DNA from: Pinus tabuliformis
Taxonomy: Eukaryota > Streptophyta > Pinopsida > Pinales > Pinaceae
Assembly: GCA_031772625.1 (NCBI GenBank)
Contig: CM062805.1
Span: 516,006,102-516,070,101 of the forward strand
Length of the DNA: 64,000 nt
Direction: 5' to 3'
Below, in pieces: positions 57,756 through 64,000 of the stretch. The translations under genes and the position numbers were made by a program. The notes beneath the pieces are model-generated. The model was not told the origin of the DNA. It made no database searches and saw only the letters and a program-made list of their open reading frames with translations. Each line of letters starts with the position of its first letter. The stretch's first letter is position 1.

Positions 57756-60600
57756 AAGTTATATTTATTGGTTGATTGGATTATATATTCTGTAGATTTT
57801 TTTTTAGAAATGAAAAAATCATTACATTATGTCAAGCTTAATGTTGTGCATAAAAAGTTATATACTTTTTATCATTTTATTTAATGCTCCATGCAAATTG
57901 TTAAATGTTGTCCATAATGTTATACAAGGGTTGTTTTATAGGAGGTGGAATATGTGGATCTCGATTAAGGGTATTTGTCTTTATCCATAAGATTTTTTAT
58001 GTCATGACCTCAGAGGACTCACATGGATATGGGAACTTTGTTGACCTTTGGGGTGTACAACACTAATGTTTTTCCAATCGACGATAAGACCAACTCAATT
58101 GTACTTTTTTGCGCTACACCTCACTTACTATTTTTACTTCTTGTTTAGTTAAGTCTTTGTTCCACAATTTCACTTAATCAAGACATATCATTATATTATA
58201 CAAAGTGTGCAAGCATTATATGCATGTACATAATAGAATGTTGACGAGTGGTCCAACTTGACCTAACACTTGAACCATATATAAGTATGCACAAGGGTTT
58301 AAAAGGAACTCAACCCAACAACCATTACAACAAAAGATATGCTCTTGGTTGTTTACAAGGGTCATCCAATATAACCCACCCGATACAACCATACAAAGTC
58401 ACAACAATGTTGACACAAAGCTCACATAGTTCTCCAACTTGGATAATGTGCACCCTAACCAGTCACATGATGTCTCCATCTTTCCACTATATGTGCACAT
58501 CTTTTGCTATACTTGTAGCCCAACCATTTGACTTCCAATTCCTTTTCCTTAGACTCGTGTGCTCGACATTAGCTCATTGTGTGTGTCCTCCACTCAATCG
58601 CCATGTTGTGTATTTGTTCATTGTCATTGTGTTGTATCCCTCCACTTGGTTCACATCCTCCATATATATAGTCATGCACCCCATTCAAATCGAACAGTTG
58701 TAACTTTTGATCTTCCACTTGGTGGACATAACCTTGTTACACACTTGGGCAAGAAACCCTAATCTTATCCAACTTATGTGTATTCATGTGTGCCACGTAC
58801 TTCAGACGATTTATTAGCATGCTCTTACTTGCCGAACTTGTTCGAAAAAAATTATTATGGAGACTCGGGTTCTGCTTCAGGGGCCAACAAAGGTATCTGT
58901 TGTAGTCTAGCTTTGCATTAACCATTTTGATCCTCCACAAGGGAATGAAGTCTCACCATAAGTGCTGTCAGAACTTAGGTGTAATGTTTGGGGTTTAGAG
59001 GGAGAGTGGATATATATTACCAGTTAAATATATATCAACAACCATTAACCATTACAGAGTGACTCAAGAATTATTACACAAGAAACAAATAAAAACACAC
59101 AACACAGAAGCTCTGAATAAGTTCAATTTGAATTTTTTTAAATAGGCACATAATCACACATAAGCACATACATTACATAATACATCTCCTTGCAACCAAT
59201 ATCCATTCTATTATTATCAGGCCAATGGATATTACAACAATGGATCTACGAAATTACAACTATATATTTCATAGATCGTGACCAAAACCCCAATTACATA
59301 GACAAAATATAGTATCAGAACATGAGTAGAAATTTCGGCAGCATGTTAGCCATTTCTCTCTCAATCCCTCCTTCGCAACTTGCTCTGTAGCTTCTTATAT
59401 AGCTTTGGTTTGTGTGACGCTATCAAGAAATCCGCTCCCTTGATGTGGTCCAACTTAACTCCCGCGACTTGACATGATGAACCTTAAAATTTCTTTGACC
59501 CGATCAATTTTCTTTCATGCTCAACTGATGTTGTCAATCCTTCTTTTGCGCTTTCTTGATGATTTCCAAGATAATTGCTTGGTCCACTTACTCTTTTTAT
59601 GCTTGCTACTTTATTCTTTCCACTATTGACTTCTTATCACTTTAGACACTCTTTTTCTGGCTCTCCCTTTCTCTTTTCCGCATCCACTTTCTGATCAAAA
59701 TTACCCAAAAAATGAAGGACCCAACAAAACTAACCCGATGAGCCAACGTGGCACATCATGCGCTTGAGTGAGGATACCCCAAATTCATATGGGTTTTCTC
59801 AAGCTAACGTCTTGCCATGTTTGTGCCCATGCTAAGAACTTGGATAGGTTATCCATCATGCACCCATGTCACTGAGTTGATCTATGTGATTATGTCTCTT
59901 GTGTTGTGTGTGCCTGCCTTGTCTAATCAACTCACAATCTCGACTAATGTTTTATACCCATACACCATTCCTAACATGAAACAAGTTGATATTGTATGGT
60001 TCAACTCACAATCTCGACTAATGTTTTATACCCATACACCATTCCTAACATGCAACAAGTTGATATTATATGGTCCATGACCCATGTCCAATTGATGTGC
60101 AATGGATGTGTCATGGTGGTCACACATGCCATTCTCGAAATTTAATTAAGCGATATTTGGAACCGTGAACTTGTGTGTGCACTCTTTCAAAGTCATCCAT
60201 CATACACACCATCCATCAGTATATGTTTGATATAAATGTGAAGTACCTTGTGCCATGCAGTTTACTCCCTAATGGATGTTGTGGCAAACCCGACTTCAAT
60301 ATTGTTGAAGACTTGAGTGAAGTTGCACACACCCATTAAGATGCACGTCTTACATCCTCTCCCACTCCAAGCCGTTACAATCCCTAGTAACTCCCTAATC
60401 AGTAAATTGAACCAACAAGTCACCAATCGAGATATCATATCTCAATGGCTAAAGTGTTGCCTCATGATCTATTGTCGTGCTTATACTCTGAACTACCCGT
60501 ACATGCCTCCCATTATTGGATCCCCCATGCCTCTAGTTGATAGTCCAACCATCATGTTAGAGCTAATAAGAAAAGTCATTAGTTTTTGTGGTGTTTTTTC
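57756..60600. other. unassigned spacer
   Basis: No recognisable genes; the 151-codon frame at 58248-58703 has no known motif. A 74-bp tandem duplication lies at 59929-60076 (AACTCACAATCTCGACTAAT at 59929 and 60003). About 58970-59650 might be LTR-derived, but no partner was found. Confidence 0.55.
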
Positions 60601-60607
60601 TAGGCTT

Positions 60608-61140
60608 CGGATAACACTTGCTATATTAAAGATAAAAAAATTAACCTACTGTCGGTTTAGTGTCTGCCACTTTCATATTAAACATATTGGGCAATATTTG
60701 ATATATTCAAGATAGAAACATTAACTTGGTCTCACTCCGTGTTTTCAAGGTAGAGATAAAACATGATTAGATGGTCGGAGAGATGTTTCAATGAGGAGGA
60801 TGAGTTGAAGGCATCATTTTGTTTAATAATAAAGTCATTTTGTCATGTAATGTTTTTTTCTAGGGAGGTGGAATGCCACAATCATGGTGGGAAAAAAAAA
60901 TAGTTATTATTCCCTACCCACTCAAGGAGAATATGGGTAATCATAGGCGATTTGACTTTTTACTAATATGGATTTTTTAAAATAATTTTAAAATATTAAT
61001 ATATATTATTTTAAAGTGAATATGGGTAATCATAGGCGATTTGACTTTTTACTAATAAGGATTTTTTAAAATAATTTTAAAATATTAATTTATATTATTT
61101 TAAAGTGATTGGTTGACGGGACCATTTTATTTTGTGGAAT
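60608..61140 (+). repeat. module M, copy 6, with internal 89-bp duplication
   Basis: Starts with the GATAACACTTGCTATATT lead-in also present before copies 1 and 3, then the core from about 60765 (AAACATGATTAGATGGTCGG). GAATATGGGTAATCATAGGC occurs at 60929 and 61018, an 89-bp tandem duplication. It ends GGGACCATTTTATTTTGTGG. Confidence 0.82.
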
Positions 61141-61144
61141 TATT

Positions 61145-61172
61145 AGTCCCTGCCTCCGGCAACGCAGGGACT
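61145..61172. other. perfect 9-bp hairpin
   Basis: AGTCCCTGC and GCAGGGACT are exact inverted repeats around a 10-base loop (CTCCGGCAAC). It is GC-rich inside AT-rich DNA, directly after module M copy 6. Function is unknown; a transposon end or transcript hairpin are possibilities. Confidence 0.7.
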
Positions 61173-61263
61173 ATAGCGATCGATGGACCTTTATTGAGCA
61201 GCAAATTTCCGTAAGTAACCATTACATTCACCGTTTAACCCATGTTTCAGCTGAATTATTTGA

Positions 61264-61447
61264 TGTTGGACACCTAATCCTAAACGGGTTAGTGTGGACG
61301 CTGAATAGACTAAGTAGTCCAAGAAACCTTGGGATGTGAAACCCAACGGTCACAACAATGTACTATAAATGTATATCAGTTGTTAATAAAAATTGTACTT
61401 GCATTTTTATCTTTCATATTGTTCTGGCTGTCCATGTGTGTTTAACA
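61264..61447 (+). repeat. copia-type LTR (184 bp)
   Basis: TGTTGGACACC ... GTGTTTAACA matches the LTR at 40151-40335 (opposite strand) along its length. It is followed at once by a primer site, so it is a 5' LTR. The partner LTR was not found within the window and may lie beyond 64000. Confidence 0.85.
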
Positions 61448-61459
61448 TGGTATCAGAGC
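61448..61459 (+). other. primer-binding site (tRNA-iMet)
   Basis: TGGTATCAGAGC directly abuts the LTR end, complementary to initiator tRNA-Met. Confidence 0.88.
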
Positions 61460-62921
61460 GGGCGATATCCTGCCCTGCTCATATTATATGAGCCACTTGT
61501 TTTATGGCATTTCTGTGCAGGTCAATTCTGCCATCAATGTTGCATTCCATGTGAGATTCATTATAAGCTAGACGTTAGACAGAGTGAAATGTGCCCTTGT
61601 CTTGTGATTTTCTGTATTTCGCGCATTTCCCTTATTGGATTCAGTGTAGTAATGCTTGGGGCATAGTGACTTTTCTCTAATGTTATTCCCTGTGAAATTC
61701 AATAGCTCGTCGGTTGGAACTAGAGGAATGCACATTACCCTGAATGTAGTTGCAGTATAATGGTTGGAGAGTTCTGGGTTTTATTGTCTGGAGGTACGCA
61801 GTGGATGCATGGTGCTGTTTAATGCAATATCTATGTCATAGAAGAAAATAAGCACGAATACATGGATCTTGTTGCAAGTTTCAATTCTTCGATTGTTCAA
61901 GGTTATAGAAAGCTAAGAACTGTGGTGAACGATGCTCAAAGTAAATGCTTAAAACATCACTGTGTTTGGTTAAATGACTTGGTGAGTTTTTATGGTCCAT
62001 CTCTGCAAATTAGTTGGAAGTCGTTGAACTCGTATATGTTTTGAAGTTTTTATGGTATATAAAAATCATTAAGTGGCGTATTGTGTTGAGAGTGGAACCG
62101 TATACAGTGCATGTTTCCTGTGCATTAAAGACTGAAACTTGAAGGGTTGTATTCCTTTGTTTGGGCCGGCATGCATTATGTCATAAATAATTAGTTCTGA
62201 AATTTCTGATCTGTGTCAGAAGCGTTTCAACGCTGTTGCGCTACTGTGTTATAACGCCTCTGTTGATTCCTTCGCCTCCCAAGGCTCACTGTAACTCCAC
62301 GCACAATTTTTCGATGTGTGTTCGACTGTCTCTGTGAAAACCACCACCTATTGAAGAGGTGGAGCATCTAACGCCGTTGCAGATGCTTTGAAATCCTTCT
62401 TGAGCCACGTATTTCTCGATTACCGCGGTTATGAAAGACACAACAGTGAATCACCCACACAATGTCATTAATGCAGAGCGGATATAATGAATCAGGAATG
62501 ATAGCTTCTCCCAGCCATCGACCAAGGATTTTGTGTTGGTGTTGGTGTTAGGTCCCGACATTACAATTCAATTCGACTAACACGCAGTTCGTGTAACACC
62601 AAGAATCTTAATTCTGACAGACACCGAGGAACGTGCCAGAGGGCGACACATCTTCATTTGCTGTCCATCCCAACATAGGTTAAAGGTCATTGAAGCTAGT
62701 TCCATTTATATATGTCTTGAACCATTAATGAGATGGACGTTTCATGAAGAGCGATTTGTTCTAGATGCCATGGCTCCATGTCAGAACGAAATCATACACC
62801 TGCTACTTATAACGCTTATATTCTGCCATACCATATAACACCTTCGTTATAACGTATTGCTTGACCGTTTGGATTTCGCAGGGTTTGATGAAACGTCAGA
62901 CATTTTGACAGTATCTGCATC
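61460..62921. other. internal region after the LTR, no gag or pol seen
   Basis: It does not match the internal sequence of the three gag-only elements. A 60-codon frame at 61862 (MDLVASFNSSIVQGYRKL) and a GACTTG|GTGAGT donor-like site near 61981 hint at host exon material, but I recognise nothing. Confidence 0.5.
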
Positions 62922-63110
62922 TCAGGATTGGTTAGAAATCGGGGTTTCGGTGGAGGATTCCTTACCGATATTAGCATCTTCAGCGCATGCTGCTAGGAGC
63001 TCGTCTATGGAAAGGCTAGGATCCAGGCGACGGGCTTTCGACAGAAATTTGTAGGCACAGTTTGTGTCTCCAGCTGTGACGGCCGCTTTTCCAATGTTCA
63101 GGCATTTCAA
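62922..63110 (-). pseudogene. DnaJ (DUF1977-type, DNAJB12/14-like) N-terminal fragment
   Basis: The minus strand reads LKCLNIGKAAVTAGDTNCAY, KFLSKARRLDPSLSIDELLA, AC. This is the conserved N-terminal helical repeat of plant ER-membrane DnaJ proteins with DUF1977 (A-KCL-IG--A---GD---A-KF--KA-RLDPSLS-DELLAAC). The usual ATG and first residues are absent, a stop follows at 62922, and no J domain is nearby. It is an isolated fragment, antisense to the SKI2 pieces next to it. Confidence 0.7.
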
Positions 63111-63432
63111 CGTTGAATACGTTACCTAAATTCTGGCTGTAGCTGAGATTCGTCAGACGTTACATTCCAACGTTGAATCCGTTACATTCCTCCAATTCTG
63201 AATACGTGTCCAATTCTGAATACGTTGAATCATTGTTTGATTGCGGGAGCTGGAGATGGTTTGTGCAACAGAAGCTTCGTGAACCTGATGTGAAACGAAC
63301 AGGCAACCTTCCATTGTTTTTCCAGCTTTTGAAATTGCAGTAAAAGAAATCCGCATAAGGGTTGGCTAATCACAGCAGGGAGAGTCTGTTTCATTGTTCT
63401 TTTGAGCTGCCTTTAGGTTTTGAAACCTGAAT

Positions 63433-63633
63433 CTTACGAGTCGATTGGAAAAGAGTGAGATACGTGTTATCTGCGACAAGGCATTTTCCCGTTTGAAGGG
63501 ATCTGATCGACAACTTCCTCAGGTTGTACGAGTACAAGATTTGTTACGTAGAGGAATCAGTGTACACCATGCAGGTCTTCTGCCTATTGTAAAGGAAGTT
63601 GTTGAGATGCTCTTTTGTCGTGGTGTCATTAAG
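63433..63633 (+). pseudogene. SKI2: SKI2-like helicase exon (later part of the protein)
   Basis: Encodes LTSRLEKSEIRVICDKAFSR, LKGSDRQLPQVVRVQDLLRR, GISVHHAGLLPIVKEVVEML, FCRGVIK, a near-exact match to the second RecA domain of plant SKI2, the cytosolic exosome cofactor helicase. It ends at ATTAAG, where the normal protein continues VLFSTETFAMG; that is probably an exon end. A TGA stands just upstream (63421). Confidence 0.85.
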
Positions 63634-64000
63634 GACAACCCAAAGGCCTGTTCCTCTTGTGCACTGCCTGTATTATTCAGGAGAGCTCTATGAAATCTGT
63701 GAGAAAGAAATATTTTTACCCAAGGGAGTAAAAGCAGCAAAAGATGCACAGAATCTGAAAAATAGCAGTAGGGGGATAAGTGTTCCAGGAAAATCTGCAG
63801 GAGCACCAAGTCGTATGTCAGTCGCTCATGGTCGAGCTTCTGAGAAAGGTGGTGGCAATCAAACACAAAAAAAAAGTGCTGGAGTTCAACTAGGAGGGCA
63901 TGCAGCATATAGTGGTGGGCCTCAGCGTTCAAACACTGGAGGTTGGAAATCAGAGACTTCCCAATTGCACTTACTAGTCAACAAGCTATCAAAGAAGGGT
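63634..64000 (+). pseudogene. SKI2: SKI2-like helicase exon (earlier part of the protein), fused downstream
   Basis: Starting with one partial codon base, 122 codons read TTQRPVPLVHCLYYSGELYE, ICEKEIFLPKGVKAAKDAQN, a Gly/Ser-rich linker and LLVNKLSKKG at the window edge. In SKI2 proteins this linker region (TTKRPVPLEHC--YSGELY ... NKLSK) lies before the EKSEIRV block, yet here it follows it. The two are joined with no intron and in different frames. It is open to the end of the window. Confidence 0.82.

Noticed and set aside
58248..58703. 151-codon ORF and overlapping 67-codon ORF
   Set aside because: No motif, low-complexity composition, and no splice or retroelement context to support it.
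58970..59650. LTR-like AT-rich block with TATATA and CAGAACATGAG
   Set aside because: It looks like retroelement terminal sequence, but without a second copy, primer site or TSD in the window it cannot be called.

Overview
The window looks like nuclear DNA of a gymnosperm, most likely a conifer. It is AT-rich, almost every kilobase is transposon-derived, one ordinary gene carries an intron of about 29.4 kb, and there is a fragment of a GIY-YIG Penelope-like element, a group described from conifers ('Dryad' elements). Nothing bacterial, organellar or viral was seen, and I found no rRNA, tRNA gene or CRISPR array.

Left half (1-32.1 kb): one host gene on the minus strand. Eight coding exons of an HGSNAT-like (heparan-alpha-glucosaminide N-acetyltransferase family) membrane protein can be traced from the ATG at 32133 to exon 8 at 145-236. 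All exon phases join without error. The 3' exons lie beyond the left edge. Exons 1-6 sit within 2.3 kb (29822-32133), then intron 6 runs from 455 to 29821. That intron holds two nested Ty3/gypsy chromoviruses in the same orientation as the gene. The outer one (8417-22416, TSD TGAGG) has the younger one (16361-22200) inserted in its 5' LTR. The intron also holds a 5'-truncated LINE-like insert with poly(A) and TSD (27060-27644), a LINE endonuclease remnant, and many two-copy tandem duplications. Nearly all breaks in the outer chromovirus are TAG or TGA stops of the kind produced by C-to-T decay.

Right half (32.3-64 kb): a direct duplication of about 8 kb (copy A about 32345-40140, copy B about 42110-50170) lies just upstream of the gene. 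Copy A has two SINE-like insertions in opposite orientation, a Penelope-like GIY-YIG fragment and the 5' LTR of a short gag-only LTR element (TR-GAG type). Copy B has a 5'-truncated LINE with an open 927-codon RT frame. A further gag-only element lies between the copies on the minus strand. A module of about 300 bp recurs six times on the plus strand (32.5, 39.3, 42.3, 49.4, 56.7 and 60.8 kb), including at both ends of copies A and B.

51184-56132 is a young LINE with a 21-bp TSD and poly(A). It carries RT and a plant-type RNase H, with an extra 3' coiled-coil ORF. The right end (61264-64000) starts with a copia-type LTR plus tRNA-iMet primer site. It then holds pieces of two host genes: an antisense DnaJ (DUF1977-type) N-terminus, and two SKI2-helicase exons fused without intron in the reverse of their normal order, a back-splice-like junction.
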